A stretch of 64,000 bases of DNA from Mycolicibacterium thermoresistibile (lineage in GTDB: Bacteria > Actinomycetota > Actinomycetes > Mycobacteriales > Mycobacteriaceae), in contig NZ_LT906483.1 of NCBI RefSeq assembly GCF_900187065.1, positions 2,418,001-2,482,000 on the forward strand, in the 5' to 3' direction. The first letter of the stretch is position 1. Every line of letters begins with the position of its first letter. Below the pieces are notes generated by a model that was not told the origin of the DNA, did not search any database, and saw only the letters and a program-made list of their open reading frames with translations. The position numbers and the translations under genes are program-made. Of the stretch, positions 21,030 through 31,609 are shown piece after piece.

Positions 21030-22022
21030 ATGGATCAGCCGGACGCGATTTCTTCCCGACGCACGGGTCATTCGAAAACGCTGGCCATTGCGGCGTTCAG
21101 CAGTGCGGTCGCGCTGGCGCTGACGCCCGTGGTCGCGTCGGCGCAACCCGAGCCGACACCGCCCCCGCCGCCGCCGGGTAACGCCGCCCCACCGGCGGAC
21201 CCGAATGCGCCGGCCCCGCCGCCCGGCCCGGATGCGCCGGGTGAGCCGGCCCCGCCACCGGAACCTGACGCGCCTGGACCCGCTGACCCGAACGCCCCGG
21301 TGCCCCCGCCCGGGCAGCCGCCTGCGCCGGCCGACCCGAACGCCCCGGCGGAGCCCGCGCCGGAACCGCGGGAGAACAACGCCGCGGGTGGCTTCAGCTA
21401 TGTGGTGCCGGGGGGCTGGCAGGTGTCGGACGCCACCCAGTTGTCGTACGGCCAGGCGCTGTTGACCAAGATCCCGCCGCCGGGCAGCCAGCAGCCGCCG
21501 AACGACACCAGCATCCTGCTGGGCCGACTGGATCTGAAGCTCTTCGCCGGCGCGGAGCCCGACAACACCAAGGCCGCGAACCGGCTGGCCTCGGACATGG
21601 GCGAGTTCTTCATGCCGTACCCGGGCACCCGCATCAACCAGGAGACAGTGCCGCTGAACGCCGAGGGCATGCAGGGTAGCGCCGCCTACTACGAGGTCGA
21701 GTTCACCGACGAGAACCGGCCCAACGGACAGATCTGGGCGGGGGTGGTCGGCTCGCCGACACCGCCGGGAACGCCGCGCGGACAGCGGGCTCCGGAGCGT
21801 TGGTTCGTGGTCTGGCTGGGTTCGGAGAACAACCCGGTCGACAAGGCCGCCGCGGTGGCCCTCGCCGAGTCGATCCGGCCGTGGGAGCCGCCGCCCGCAC
21901 CGCCGGCGGATCCCGCCGGGCCGCAGGCCCAACCCGATCCCGACGCGCCGCCGGCCCGCCCGGGCGTGGGGGTGCCGGTCCCGGTCACCGACGCGCCGCC
22001 GGAGATGATGCCGCCGGCCTGA
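21030..22022 (+). CDS. apa: Apa / fibronectin-attachment Pro-Ala-rich secreted protein
   Basis: A 330-residue secreted protein (the 45/47-kDa antigen family, also called ModD). A signal peptide ends near ASAQPEP. Residues about 40-120 are Pro/Ala/Asp-rich with repeated PADPNAP units, likely glycosylated by analogy. The globular part runs from [16 protein letters not shown] through [13 protein letters not shown] to [18 protein letters not shown] second Pro-rich tail follows. ATG 21030 is chosen over TTG 21024 because mycobacterial Apa starts at this point; no strong ribosome-binding site is visible. In M. tuberculosis Apa is a fibronectin-binding glycoprotein found in culture filtrate. It follows modC as Rv1860 does. 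Confidence 0.92.
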   Translation: MDQPDAISSRRTGHSKTLAIAAFSSAVALALTPVVASAQPEPTPPPPPPGNAAPPADPNAPAPPPGPDAPGEPAPPPEPDAPGPADPNAPVPPPGQPPAPADPNAPAEPAPEPRENNAAGGFSYVVPGGWQVSDATQLSYGQALLTKIPPPGSQQPPNDTSILLGRLDLKLFAGAEPDNTKAANRLASDMGEFFMPYPGTRINQETVPLNAEGMQGSAAYYEVEFTDENRPNGQIWAGVVGSPTPPGTPRGQRAPERWFVVWLGSENNPVDKAAAVALAESIRPWEPPPAPPADPAGPQAQPDPDAPPARPGVGVPVPVTDAPPEMMPPA

Positions 22023-22059
22023 GCGGACGGACCGACGACCTGAAAATCCGGTCGAGACA

Positions 22060-22118
22060 GCGAGATCGACGTCAGCGAGCGGAAGTCGAGGTGACGACCG
22101 CGCTGACGTCGATCTCGC
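22060..22118. terminator. Bidirectional hairpin between apa and the CDGP gene
   Basis: A perfect 18-bp inverted repeat (GCGAGATCGACGTCAGCG, 22060-22077, and its complement, 22101-22118) with a 23-base loop. A short outer pair (CCTGAAA / TTTCAGG) extends it. It lies between convergent genes, so it can end transcription from both sides. There is no U-run. Confidence 0.7.
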
Positions 22119-22170
22119 GTTTCAGGGAGGTTCTTCGGGGCCGGCCGGCGAGCCGTTTCCCCGGGGCGGA

Positions 22171-22440
22171 TCAGGGACCCACGTAGGGGATCTGGCCTTC
22201 CATGTTGTTGATGTTCAGCAGGAAGCAGTTGGTCCCGCCGAATCCCAGAGCCCCGGCGGTGACACAGCGTTCGAAGGTGCCGTCGGCCGCGATCGGGCCG
22301 TCGCAGGTGGTGCCGCCGCCCCAAGGGGTCCAGCCGCCCTGACATCCGGCCTGTGCCGGTGCCGCGGTGACCAACCCGATGGTTCCGACACTGCATGCGG
22401 TCAGTAAGGCGCTTGCGGCGAGTGCGGTGCGTACTCTCAT
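22171..22440 (-). CDS. Small secreted cysteine-containing protein (CDGP type)
   Basis: An 89-residue exported protein. A signal peptide ends near APAQA; the mature part is about 57 residues with cysteines in GCQGGW, TTCDGP, ERC and TNCFLL, which could form two disulfides. The CDGP motif recurs in small mycobacterial secreted proteins of unknown role. ATG 22440 has GGAGGGG six bases upstream. It is convergent with apa. Confidence 0.8.
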   Translation of the reverse strand: MRVRTALAASALLTACSVGTIGLVTAAPAQAGCQGGWTPWGGGTTCDGPIAADGTFERCVTAGALGFGGTNCFLLNINNMEGQIPYVGP

Positions 22441-22500
22441 CGGACCCCTCCGTTCACCTCGACATCTTCGCTGCGGCAGGTACGCGGCGGCGGGCCCGTC

Positions 22501-22541
22501 GCCACCCCACGATGCCACCCCCACGACGCCGCCCCCACGAT
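22501..22541. repeat. Imperfect 13-14-bp repeat between the CDGP gene and adhA
   Basis: Three units related to GCCRCCCCCACGAT (22501-22513, 22514-22527, 22528-22541) lie in the 233-bp gap between divergent genes. They begin 60 bases upstream of the CDGP gene. Nothing else is evident in this gap. Confidence 0.5.
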
Positions 22542-22673
22542 GTCCCCTGATGCTGTTGTCGTGTCACGAGCCTACCGGCATCCGTGACTGCCGAAGAAGT
22601 CGCGGACCTGCCCGTTCCCTTACTGCCGCACCGGTTGTGGACAACCGGTGCGGTCGCGCGCGACGATGACCGC

Positions 22674-23684
22674 ATGAGCGCGTCGATGATGTCGGCCTGG
22701 CGGGTCCGCGAGCCCGGCCCCATGCGCACCCGCCCGCTGGAATGGGTCCGCACCCCGGTCCCGGAACCGGGCCCGGGCGAGTTGTTGGTCGCGGTGCGCG
22801 CCTGCGGGGTGTGCCGCACCGATCTTCATGTGGCAGAGGGGGACCTGCCGGTGCACCGGCCCGGTGTGACGCCCGGCCACGAGGTGGTGGGCGAGGTGGT
22901 CGCCACGGCCGACGGCACGGATTTCCGGGTGGGCGACCGGGTCGGCATCGCCTGGCTGCGGCACACCTGCGGGCAGTGCCGGTACTGCCGGCGCGGGCAG
23001 GAGAATCTGTGCCCCGAGTCGCGTTACACCGGCTGGGACGCCGACGGCGGCTACGCCGAGTTCGCCACCGTCCCCGCCGCGTACGCCCACCGGCTGCCGG
23101 CGGGTTACTCCGACGCCGAGCTGGCGCCGCTGCTGTGCGCCGGGATAATCGGCTACCGTGCGCTGCGCCGCGCCGAGCTGCCTCCGGGCGGGCGGCTGGG
23201 CATCTACGGTTTCGGCGGCAGCGCCCATCTGACCGCGCAGGTCGCGCTGGCCCAGGGCGCGGAGGTGCATGTCATGACCCGCGGCGCCCAGGCCCGGGAA
23301 CTCGCACTGGCCCTGGGTGCGGCCTCGGCGCAGGGCGCCGCGGATCCACCGCCGGTGCCGCTGGATGCGGCGATCCTGTTCGCACCGGTGGGTCATCTGG
23401 TGCTGCCCGCGCTCGAGGCGCTGGACCGCGGTGGCACCCTGTCGATCGCCGGCATCCACCTGACCGACATTCCGACGCTCGACTATCAGCGCCACCTCTT
23501 CCAGGAGCGGCAGGTCCGCTCGGTGACGGCCAACACCCGCGACGACGCCCGGGCGTTCCTCGACTTCGCCGCACAACACCGCATCGAGGTGACCACACCG
23601 GAGTATCCGCTGGACCGCGCCGACGATGCGCTGACCGATCTGAGCGAGGGCCGCATCGCCGGGGCCGCGGTGCTGCGGGTCTGA
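22674..23684 (+). CDS. adhA: Zinc-binding alcohol dehydrogenase
   Basis: A 336-residue medium-chain dehydrogenase. Catalytic zinc ligands are seen in [11 protein letters not shown] and PGHEVVGEV; the structural zinc site is [15 protein letters not shown]. The NAD-binding motif is less standard ([16 protein letters not shown]). It should oxidise an alcohol or reduce an aldehyde with NAD(P)H. Rv1862 is the syntenic counterpart. The start is uncertain: ATG 22674 is listed, and ATG 22689 ([10 protein letters not shown]) is equally plausible. Confidence 0.88.
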   Translation: MSASMMSAWRVREPGPMRTRPLEWVRTPVPEPGPGELLVAVRACGVCRTDLHVAEGDLPVHRPGVTPGHEVVGEVVATADGTDFRVGDRVGIAWLRHTCGQCRYCRRGQENLCPESRYTGWDADGGYAEFATVPAAYAHRLPAGYSDAELAPLLCAGIIGYRALRRAELPPGGRLGIYGFGGSAHLTAQVALAQGAEVHVMTRGAQARELALALGAASAQGAADPPPVPLDAAILFAPVGHLVLPALEALDRGGTLSIAGIHLTDIPTLDYQRHLFQERQVRSVTANTRDDARAFLDFAAQHRIEVTTPEYPLDRADDALTDLSEGRIAGAAVLRV

Positions 23685-23694
23685 CCCGTCGGGC

Positions 23695-24456
23695 TCAGGT
23701 GGACAGGTGCCACACCAGCGCGGCCGCCAGTGCGCCCATCCCGTTCAGGGACCAGTGCAGCGCGATCGGGGCCAGCAGACTGCCGCTGCGGCGCCGCAGC
23801 CAGTCGAAGACGAAGCCGGCGACGGCGGTGGCGATCACCGCCAACACCACTCCGGCCACGGTGCCCAGCACACCGCCGCCGAACAGCCGGGTGAAGCCGA
23901 CGTTGCTGCTGGTCAGACCGAGCGAGGTGGCCACGTGCCAGAGCCCGAACAGCAGTGAGCCGGCGGCCGCCACCCCGCGGAAACCCCATGCCCGGCTCAG
24001 CGCACCGTGCAGCACCCCGCGAAACGCCAGCTCCTCGGGGATCACGGTCTGCAGCGGGATGATCACCATCGACGCGATCAGCGCGCCGGAGATCGTGGCG
24101 TAGTTGTTGTTCAGGAACATCGGCCGGGTCCACGGCAGCAGCGCGCCGATCGCGATCACCGACAGCACCAGGGCGACGGCGGCGGCCGCATAACCGGCGC
24201 CGGACCGCCAGTGCTCCCGGCTGAGCCCCAGTTCCGCCCAGCCCAGCCCCCGGGACCGCACCAGCAGCACCAGGCCCACCGCGACGGCGGGTACGGTCGC
24301 GACGCTCGCCCACGGGGTGGTGAAGTGGGCGATGAGGTTGCAGATCGCCAGCACCACCACGACGACGGCCACGTCGACGTAGGTGCGGAAACGCGACAGC
24401 GCCGCCAGTTGGGCGACCACCGCGGATGGGGGTGGTGCGACGGCAGCGTCGGACAT
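23695..24456 (-). CDS. CPBP-family intramembrane metalloprotease
   Basis: A 253-residue membrane protein with about seven hydrophobic segments. The family's three motifs are present: PEELAFRGVL (EExxxR), FGLWH and LHWSLN. Members cleave prenylated or other membrane substrates, or have lost activity; the substrate is unknown. ATG 24456 is taken because upstream residues are not protein-like. Rv1863c is the counterpart next to adhA. It converges with adhA with 10 bases between. Confidence 0.88.
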   Translation of the reverse strand: MSDAAVAPPPSAVVAQLAALSRFRTYVDVAVVVVVLAICNLIAHFTTPWASVATVPAVAVGLVLLVRSRGLGWAELGLSREHWRSGAGYAAAAVALVLSVIAIGALLPWTRPMFLNNNYATISGALIASMVIIPLQTVIPEELAFRGVLHGALSRAWGFRGVAAAGSLLFGLWHVATSLGLTSSNVGFTRLFGGGVLGTVAGVVLAVIATAVAGFVFDWLRRRSGSLLAPIALHWSLNGMGALAAALVWHLST

Positions 24457-24476
24457 GGTGCTCAATCGTACCGACG

Positions 24477-26915
24477 TCATCGAGCCGACCGATCGCCGAA
24501 CGAGTCCTGCGACGGCGACGTCCCGCGGTGGTCCCACGTCCATCCGGAGATCGCCGGGTCGTCCTCGCCGTGGCGGCGGGTGTGGGCGCGGGCCGCCAGC
24601 CGGGCGTCGACCATCCGCTGACGCAGCCCCGCCGCCTCGACGGCCAGCCCCTCGACGCGGTCGATGACATCGATGACCAGGTGGAACCGATCCAGGTCAT
24701 TGAGCATCACCATGTCGAACGGGGTGGTCGTGGTGCCGCGCTCCTTGAACCCCCGCACGTGGATGTTGGGGTGGTTGGCCCGGCGGTAGGCCAACCGGTG
24801 GATCAGCCACGGGTAACCGTGATAGGCGAAGATCACCGGCTTGTCTGTGGTGAACATCGCGTCGAACTCGTGGTCGGACAGCCCGTGCGGATGCTCGGTG
24901 CCGGGTTGCAGTCGCATGATGTCCACCACGTTGATCACCCGCACCCGCAGGGCGGGCAGTTCGCGGCGCAGGATGTCGGCGGCGGCCAGCGTTTCCAGGG
25001 TCGGGATGTCCCCGGCGCAGGCCAGCACGACATCGGGTTCGCCGACGTGTCGACCACCCGGGCTGCCGGCCCATTCCCAGATGCCCAGACCGCGCGCACA
25101 GTGCGCGATCGCATCGTCCATCGACAGATACGTCAGGCCCGGCTGCTTCCCGGCGACGATGACGTTGACGTAGTGACGGCTGCGCAGGCAGTGGTCGGCC
25201 ACCGACAACAAGGTGTTGGCGTCCGGCGGCAGGTACACCCGCACCACCTCGGGGCGTTTGTTGGCGACGTGGTCGATGAAGCCGGGATCCTGATGGGAGG
25301 CGCCGTTGTGGTCCTGCCGCCACACGTGCGAGGTGAGCAGATAGGTCAGCGAGGCGATCGGCCGCCGCCAGTCCAGTTCGCGGCTGCTGAACAACCATTT
25401 CGCGTGCTGGTTGAGCATCGAGTCGACGATGTGCACGAAAGCCTCGTAGCAGGAGAACATCCCGTGCCGGCCGGTCAGCAGGTAGCCCTCCAGCCAGCCC
25501 TGGCACAGATGTTCGGAGAGCACCTCCATGACACGGCCGTCGGGTGCGAGCGACTCGTCGTCCGGTCCGGTCTGCGCCAGCCAGGTCTTGCCGGTGGTTT
25601 CGTACGCCGCCGACAACCGGTTGGACGCGGTCTCGTCGGGCCCCATCAGCCGGAACCGGTCCGGATTGCGGGCGATGACATCGCGCAGATATGTGCCCAG
25701 CACCCGGGTGGCCTCGGCGGTGTCGACGGCCGGCGCGTCGACCCGCACCGCGTAGTCGGTGAATGCGGGTAGGTCCAGATCCCGCAACAGGATTCCGCCG
25801 TTGGCGTGCGGGCTGGCGCTCATCCGGCGGTCGCCGGCGGGTGCGAGCGCCTGCAGGTCGGCACGCAGCGCCCCGTCATCACCGAACAACTCCTCGGGCC
25901 GGTAGCTGGCAAGCCAGGCTTCCAGTTGCGCCAGATGCTCGGGGTTGGAACGGGTTTCGGACAGCGGGACCTGATGTGACCGCCAGGTGCCCTCCACCTT
26001 GGCGCCGTCCACCTCGCGCGGGCCGGTCCAACCCTTCGGGGTGCGCAGGATCAGCATCGGCCACAACGGCCGTCCGCGCTCCCCGTCCAGCCTGGCTCCC
26101 CGCTGAATGGCGGCGATCGCGTCGAACGCCTCGTCGAGCGCGACAGCCAACTGTCGGTGCACATCGGCCGGGTCGTGTTCCGGCTCCTGCGAGGCCACGG
26201 TGATGGGACGGTAACCGTAGCCGGTGAGCAGCGCCTCCAGCTCGTCCTGCGGAATTCGGGCCAGCACAGCAGGATTGGCGATCTTGTAGCCGTTCAGATG
26301 CAGAATCGGCAACACCGCCCCGTCGGTCACCGGGTTGAGGAACTTGTTGGAGTGCCAACTGGTCGCCAGCGGACCGGTCTCGGCCTCGCCGTCGCCGATC
26401 ACACAGGCCACCACCAGATCCGGGTTGTCGAACGCGGCGCCGTACGCGTGCGCCAGCACATAGCCCAGTTCGCCGCCCTCGTGGATGGAGCCGGGTGTCT
26501 CGGCCGCGACGTGGCTGGGGATACCGCCGGGAAAGGAGAACTGCCGGAACAGTCTGCGCATCCCGTCGGTGTTCTGCCCGACGGCCGAATAGATCTCGCT
26601 GTAGGTGCCGTCCAGGTAGGCGTTGGCGACCAGGGCCGGACCGCCGTGGCCGGGCCCGGTGAGATAGAGGACGTCGAGGTCGCGCTGCCGGATGATCCGG
26701 TTCAGGTGGGCATAGATCAGGTTCAGCCCCGGTGCGGTGCCCCAGTGACCGAGCAGCCGGGGTTTGATGTGGTCGGGCCTCAGCGGTTCCCGCAGGAGCG
26801 GATTGTCCAGCAGATAGATCTGGCCGGCCGACAGATAGTTGGCGGCCCGCCAGTAGGCGTCGATCAGGTCGAGTTCGTCATCGGACAGACGGCGGTCGAT
26901 GGGTTCGACGGTCAC
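24477..26915 (-). CDS. xfp: Phosphoketolase (xylulose 5-phosphate/fructose 6-phosphate)
   Basis: An 812-residue thiamine-diphosphate enzyme that splits xylulose 5-phosphate or fructose 6-phosphate with phosphate to give acetyl phosphate. The motifs [19 protein letters not shown] near residue 55, [20 protein letters not shown] (ThDP/Mg site) and [25 protein letters not shown] are diagnostic. Length is normal. No acetate kinase or phosphotransacetylase gene is adjacent, unlike in many bacteria. It reads toward the CPBP gene with 20 bases between, so they may share a transcript. Confidence 0.96.
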   Translation of the reverse strand: MTVEPIDRRLSDDELDLIDAYWRAANYLSAGQIYLLDNPLLREPLRPDHIKPRLLGHWGTAPGLNLIYAHLNRIIRQRDLDVLYLTGPGHGGPALVANAYLDGTYSEIYSAVGQNTDGMRRLFRQFSFPGGIPSHVAAETPGSIHEGGELGYVLAHAYGAAFDNPDLVVACVIGDGEAETGPLATSWHSNKFLNPVTDGAVLPILHLNGYKIANPAVLARIPQDELEALLTGYGYRPITVASQEPEHDPADVHRQLAVALDEAFDAIAAIQRGARLDGERGRPLWPMLILRTPKGWTGPREVDGAKVEGTWRSHQVPLSETRSNPEHLAQLEAWLASYRPEELFGDDGALRADLQALAPAGDRRMSASPHANGGILLRDLDLPAFTDYAVRVDAPAVDTAEATRVLGTYLRDVIARNPDRFRLMGPDETASNRLSAAYETTGKTWLAQTGPDDESLAPDGRVMEVLSEHLCQGWLEGYLLTGRHGMFSCYEAFVHIVDSMLNQHAKWLFSSRELDWRRPIASLTYLLTSHVWRQDHNGASHQDPGFIDHVANKRPEVVRVYLPPDANTLLSVADHCLRSRHYVNVIVAGKQPGLTYLSMDDAIAHCARGLGIWEWAGSPGGRHVGEPDVVLACAGDIPTLETLAAADILRRELPALRVRVINVVDIMRLQPGTEHPHGLSDHEFDAMFTTDKPVIFAYHGYPWLIHRLAYRRANHPNIHVRGFKERGTTTTPFDMVMLNDLDRFHLVIDVIDRVEGLAVEAAGLRQRMVDARLAARAHTRRHGEDDPAISGWTWDHRGTSPSQDSFGDRSAR

Positions 26916-27087
26916 GGCGCTCCAGGGGTGGTCGATGCCAGGGGACGGGCAGGGGATACCCGCCTGGGCACGCCGCTACCCGTACCGGCCCGATCAGCAC
27001 CGGACTCCTCGCCGTGTGATCCAGTGAACATCGGCCGCTGTGCCAGGATCGATCGCAGAACGGTCGACCCGGACAGAAAGGGATTCG

Positions 27088-29523
27088 ATGCCGCCGGCCG
27101 ACGACAGCGCAGTGAACATCCGGACGAGCATCCGGACGCAGTTGCCCCTGGCGCGGGTCCGGGTCCTGGACGTGGGGACCGTGGCCTCCGACGGGGTGTC
27201 GCGGTTGCTGGCCGATCTGGGTGCCGATGTGCTGAAGGTGACCGCGCCCGGCGGCGGTCCCGGCTCCGCCGCCCAACCCACGGTCGCCGGGTTCCGGGTC
27301 GGCGCCGCGGTCGACAACGCCAACAAACGCACCGCGGTCCTCGATCCGGGCGATCCGGCCGACCGCGCTCGGTTCCACGACCTGGTCGCCACCGCCGACA
27401 TCCTGGTCGACGGGGGGATACCCGGCGGTGCCGCCGCCTTCGGCGCCTCCTGCGCCGAGTGCGCCGAACAGCACCGCCACCTGGTCGCCCTGCAGGTCAG
27501 CGACTTCGGCGCGACCGGACCGCGGGCGTCGTGGCAGGCCACCGACCAGGTGCTGTATGCGCTGTCGACGGCGTTGTCCCGGTCCGGTCCGACCACCGGC
27601 CGACCGGTGCTCCCGCCGGACGGCATCGCCTCGGCGACGGCGGTCGCCCAGGCGGCGTGGGCGGCGCTGGCGGCCTACTTCCACCGGTTGCGGCACGGCA
27701 CCGGTGACTACATCGACGCCTCCCGGCTGGAAGCGGTGGTGCAGGCCCTCGACCCGCCGTTCGGGTCGCAGGGTCAGGCCGCGGCGGGCCGCAGGAACAC
27801 CGCCGATCTGTGGCGTGGCCGGCCCCGCAACCAGGACATCTACCCGATCTTCGCGTGCCGGGACGGATATGTCCGGATCTGCCTGCTCTCGCCCCGGCAG
27901 TGGCACGGGATGCGGGCCTGGCTGGGGGAGCCGCCCCGGTTCAGCGGCCCCGAGTTCGACTCCATCGCCGCGCGGTACGCGGCGGGACGTGAGCTCAACG
28001 CCGCCATCGCCGAACTCTTCGCCGATCAGACCATGGCCGAGCTGGTCGCCGAGGGACAGCGGCGGGGTGTGCCGATCGCCGCGGTGTCGACCCCCACCGA
28101 AGCACTCACCTGCGAGCACTTCCAGGCCACCGGCGCGCTGACCGAGATGGACCTGGGCCCGGGCGTGCGGGTCGCCGTGCCGACGGGGCCGTTCGTCGTC
28201 GACGGCCGGCGCGCCGGTCTGCGCACCCCGGCCGTCCCGGATTCGGCGGCGGACTGGATCACGCCGGGGGAGCCCGCGTCGCGTTCGCCCGCCGGGACTG
28301 CGACCGCCACCCCGGGAGCGGGCGCCTATCCGTTCTCCGGGCTGCGCATCCTCGACCTCGGGGTGATCGTGGCCGGTGGCGAGCTGTCGCGGCTGTTCGG
28401 CGACCTGGGCGCCGAAGTGATCAAGATCGAGAGCGCGGCTTACCCGGACGGTCTGCGGCAGGCGCCGCCCGGGATGGCCATGAGCAAGTCGTGGGCGCTG
28501 ACGCACCGCAATCACCTCAGCCTCGGTCTGGATCTGCGCCACCCGGAGGGCGCCGACCTGTTCGCCCGGCTGGTGGCGTCCGCGGATGCGGTGTTCGCCA
28601 ACTTCAAGCCGGGAACCCTGGCCTCCCTCGGGTTCTCCTACGACCGGCTGCGGGAACTGAACCCCCGCATCGTGCTGGCGGAGAGCAGCGCGTTCGGCGC
28701 CACCGGCCCGTGGAGCGGGCGGATGGGATACGGACCGCTGGTGCGCGCGGCGATCGGGGTGACCCGGTTGTGGACCACCTCCGGCACCGGTGACGACGGC
28801 GTCGGCAGCGGCCGATTCTTCGACGCCACAACGGTGTTCCCGGACCATCTGGCCGCGCGGGTGACCGCTCTGGCGGCGCTCGCCGCGCTGATCGCCCGGG
28901 AGCACGGCCGGTCCGGGGCGCACGTGCACATCTCCCAGGCCGAGGCGGCGGTGCACGCCCTGGCCCCGACGTATGTGCTCGAGGCCGCCCGCAGCGCCGG
29001 CCTTCCGGTCGCCGATTCCCCTGCGGTGCACGGGGTGTACCCGTGCGCCGGCGACGACGAGTGGTGCGTGATATCGCTGCGCGGCGACGACGACCGTGAC
29101 CGCCTCGCCGCGCTGATCGGCGCGCCGCTGCCCACCGACCGCGCCGAACTGGACGCCGCGATCTCGGCCTGGACCGCCGGGCAGGACAATCTCGCCGTCG
29201 CGGAGGCATGTCAGCAGGCGGGTGTCCCGGCCGCGCCGATGCTGCGAGCGGTCGACGTGCCGGCCGACCCGCAGATCGTGCACCGCGGGGTGTTCACCGA
29301 CATGGAACACCCGCTGTTCGATGAGCCCATGCCGTCCGAGACCCGGCCGGCGCGGTATCGCCGGATTCCGTCGGCCCCGCTGCGGCCCGCGCCGACGGCC
29401 GGTGAGCACACCCGGGAGGTGTGCCAGAAGGTGCTGGGCCTGGAGGCGGTCCACATCGACCGCCTGCTCGCCGACGGTGTGCTGTTCACTGCGGCGCCGT
29501 CGACCGGACGGGACGGGTCATGA
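27088..29523 (+). CDS. CaiB/BaiF (family III) CoA-transferase, two fused domains
   Basis: An 811-residue protein made of two CaiB-like halves (about 15-385 and 405-790). Family III enzymes move CoA between carboxylic acids through a catalytic aspartate. The N-terminal half keeps it (GDYIDASRLEAV); the matching place in the C-terminal half reads HVHISQAEA, with His in place of Asp. One half may be catalytic and the other structural. ATG 27088 is chosen for GAAAGGG upstream. It overlaps the thiolase-like gene by ATGA. The order matches Rv1866-Rv1867. A role in lipid or sterol breakdown is a guess from partner type. Confidence 0.9.
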   Translation: MPPADDSAVNIRTSIRTQLPLARVRVLDVGTVASDGVSRLLADLGADVLKVTAPGGGPGSAAQPTVAGFRVGAAVDNANKRTAVLDPGDPADRARFHDLVATADILVDGGIPGGAAAFGASCAECAEQHRHLVALQVSDFGATGPRASWQATDQVLYALSTALSRSGPTTGRPVLPPDGIASATAVAQAAWAALAAYFHRLRHGTGDYIDASRLEAVVQALDPPFGSQGQAAAGRRNTADLWRGRPRNQDIYPIFACRDGYVRICLLSPRQWHGMRAWLGEPPRFSGPEFDSIAARYAAGRELNAAIAELFADQTMAELVAEGQRRGVPIAAVSTPTEALTCEHFQATGALTEMDLGPGVRVAVPTGPFVVDGRRAGLRTPAVPDSAADWITPGEPASRSPAGTATATPGAGAYPFSGLRILDLGVIVAGGELSRLFGDLGAEVIKIESAAYPDGLRQAPPGMAMSKSWALTHRNHLSLGLDLRHPEGADLFARLVASADAVFANFKPGTLASLGFSYDRLRELNPRIVLAESSAFGATGPWSGRMGYGPLVRAAIGVTRLWTTSGTGDDGVGSGRFFDATTVFPDHLAARVTALAALAALIAREHGRSGAHVHISQAEAAVHALAPTYVLEAARSAGLPVADSPAVHGVYPCAGDDEWCVISLRGDDDRDRLAALIGAPLPTDRAELDAAISAWTAGQDNLAVAEACQQAGVPAAPMLRAVDVPADPQIVHRGVFTDMEHPLFDEPMPSETRPARYRRIPSAPLRPAPTAGEHTREVCQKVLGLEAVHIDRLLADGVLFTAAPSTGRDGS

Positions 29524-30995
29524 CCCTCGACCCGCGAACCCCGGTGCTGGTCGGCTTCGGCCAGGTCAACCAGCGCGAGGAGAACCCGGCGCGCGAACCG
29601 GTCGACCTGATGGCCGCGGCGGCGCGCCACGCCGGCGACTCCCGGGTGCTCGCCGCCGTCGATTCGGTGCGCATCGTGAACCTGCTGTCCTGGCGGTACC
29701 GGGACCCGGGTCTGCTGCTCGCCGAGCGCATCGGCGCGGCGAACGCCGCCACCCGCTACACCGGTATCGGCGGCAATGTGCCGCAGTCGCTGGTCAACCA
29801 GGCCTGCCTGGACATTCAGGCCGGCCGGGCCGGCGTCGTGCTGATCGCCGGCGCGGAGACCTGGCGCACCCGCAGCCGGCTGCGCGCCCGCGGGGCCCGT
29901 CCGGACTGGACCCGCCAGGACGACTCCGTTCCGGTGCCCCCGGGGGCGGACGAGAACGTTCCGATGGCGACCCCGGCGGACATCCGGATCCAGTTGGACC
30001 GACCGTCCTACGTCTATCCGCTCTTCGAACAGGCGCTGCGGATCACCGCGGGCGAGCACCCCGACGCGCACCGCCGGCGCATCGGCGAACTCTGGGCCCG
30101 GTTCAGCGCGGTGGCCGCGGACAACCCGCATGCCTGGAACCGGAAGGCGCTGTCCGCCGAGCAGATCTGGCGGCCCGGCCCGGACAACCGGATGATCAGC
30201 TGGCCCTACCCCAAACTGATGAACTCCAACAACATGGTCGATCAGGGTGCGGCGCTGATCCTGACCTCGGTACAGCGGGCCCGTGAACTTCGGATTCCCT
30301 CGGAGCGTTGGGTTTTCCCGTATGCGGGTACCGATGCCCACGACACCTACGCGATCGGTGAGCGGTACCGGCTGGACCGTTCACCGGCCATCCGGATCGC
30401 CGGGCGGCGGGTGCTGGAACTGGCCGGTTTGGGCATCGACGATTTCCGGTTCGTCGACGTCTACTCCTGTTTCCCGTCGGCCGTGCAGGTGGCCGCCATC
30501 GAGTTGGGGCTGCCGCTGGACGATCCGGCACGCCCGCTCACCGTCACCGGCGGGCTGACATTCGCCGGCGGCCCGTGGAACAACTACGTCACCCACGCGA
30601 TCGCGACCATGGCCGAGCGGCTGATCGCGGCGCCGGGCAGCCGCGGGCTGGTCACCGCGAACGGCGGATATCTGACCAAGCACGCGTTCGGGGTGTACAG
30701 CACCGAACCGCCACCGGTTGAGTTCCGTTGGGAAGACGTGCAATCCGAGGTCGATCGGGAACCGGTGCGCAAGGTGCTGGTGGAGTGGTCGGGGACCGGG
30801 ACGGTGGAGTCCTGGACCACGCCGTTCGATCGGGACGGCAATCCGGAGAAGGCCTTCGTCGCGGTGCGCACCCCCGAGGACAGCCGTGCACTGGCGGTCA
30901 TCATCGACCCGTCCGCCGCCGCGGTCACCGTCAGCGAGGACGTCGCCGGCGCGCCGATCCGGGTGCACGCCGACGGCACGGCCACCCTGGGCTAG
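29520..30995 (+). CDS. Thiolase-like acetyl-CoA acetyltransferase
   Basis: A 491-residue member of the SCP2-thiolase-like group. The fold is seen in RTPVLVGFGQVNQREENP, NQACLDIQAGRAGVVLIAGAE (with the candidate nucleophile cysteine) and VDVYSCFPSAVQVAAIELG. The usual C-terminal HPxGxTG motif is replaced by GGPWNNYVTHAI. A further 100 residues form a beta-rich extension after about residue 390. It is coupled to the CoA-transferase gene by an ATGA overlap and matches Rv1867. The substrate is unknown. Confidence 0.85.
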   Translation: MTLDPRTPVLVGFGQVNQREENPAREPVDLMAAAARHAGDSRVLAAVDSVRIVNLLSWRYRDPGLLLAERIGAANAATRYTGIGGNVPQSLVNQACLDIQAGRAGVVLIAGAETWRTRSRLRARGARPDWTRQDDSVPVPPGADENVPMATPADIRIQLDRPSYVYPLFEQALRITAGEHPDAHRRRIGELWARFSAVAADNPHAWNRKALSAEQIWRPGPDNRMISWPYPKLMNSNNMVDQGAALILTSVQRARELRIPSERWVFPYAGTDAHDTYAIGERYRLDRSPAIRIAGRRVLELAGLGIDDFRFVDVYSCFPSAVQVAAIELGLPLDDPARPLTVTGGLTFAGGPWNNYVTHAIATMAERLIAAPGSRGLVTANGGYLTKHAFGVYSTEPPPVEFRWEDVQSEVDREPVRKVLVEWSGTGTVESWTTPFDRDGNPEKAFVAVRTPEDSRALAVIIDPSAAAVTVSEDVAGAPIRVHADGTATLG

Positions 30996-31609
30996 GCCGG
31001 CGCGACGTCGGTGTAGCTCAGCGTGTAACCGTCCGCCGAGAAGGTGAAGCCCTCGCCGGACGCCTCGCTCAGACACGAGATCCCGCTGGCCTCCTGCACA
31101 TTGCAGCGGAATCCGGCGGCCGCCAGGATCCGGTCGAACGCCAGCTCCCGGGCGGTCCCGGTTCCGGGGGAGAAGACCGGCTCGGCCGGGGCGGCGAAAT
31201 GCGCCGCGCCGCTGCGGCTCACGACGATCGCGGTCGGCCTCGCCGGGTCACCGTCGGCATCCGGAACCCGGGTGGGCGCGCCGGTGATCGGCAGCGTCGA
31301 CCCGCCGGCGGCCTGGCAACCGGCCTGCTCTCGGGGCACGATGGCGCAGTTCCACCGGCCGCTGGGGCTGCGGAAGAAGTAGCCGACGACCCGGCCGTCG
31401 ACGCGGACGGCGTACTGCGAGGCGTCGACCAGCAGCTCATTGCTGGGGCGGGCGGTGCTGGTCGCCGGGGCCGGCGGGGCCGCAGCCGGCGGCGCCTCGG
31501 CGTCCTCGGTGGTCACCACGGCCGGACCGGCGCAGCCGGTCAGCATCAGGAACCCGGTCAGCGGAGCCGCCATCCGCCGGGCGGCCGACCTCAGATACGC
31601 GTTTCTCAC
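30992..31609 (-). CDS. Putative lipoprotein of unknown function
   Basis: A 205-residue probable lipoprotein: basic n-region, short hydrophobic stretch and lipobox MLTGC (Cys26), then an Ala/Pro-rich linker. The mature domain has six cysteines (for example WNCAIV, AGCQAAGG, FRCNVQ, ISCLSE), which suggests disulfides. No family was recognised. GTG 31609 is chosen because it supplies arginines before the hydrophobic core; ATG 31573 is an alternative. Its 5' end lies inside the DUF72 reading frame. It ends 4 bases inside the convergent thiolase-like gene. Confidence 0.65.
   Translation of the reverse strand: MRNAYLRSAARRMAAPLTGFLMLTGCAGPAVVTTEDAEAPPAAAPPAPATSTARPSNELLVDASQYAVRVDGRVVGYFFRSPSGRWNCAIVPREQAGCQAAGGSTLPITGAPTRVPDADGDPARPTAIVVSRSGAAHFAAPAEPVFSPGTGTARELAFDRILAAAGFRCNVQEASGISCLSEASGEGFTFSADGYTLSYTDVAPA

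Noticed and set aside
26878..29454. 858-codon minus-strand open frame
   Set aside because: Antisense to the CoA-transferase gene; no domain pattern.
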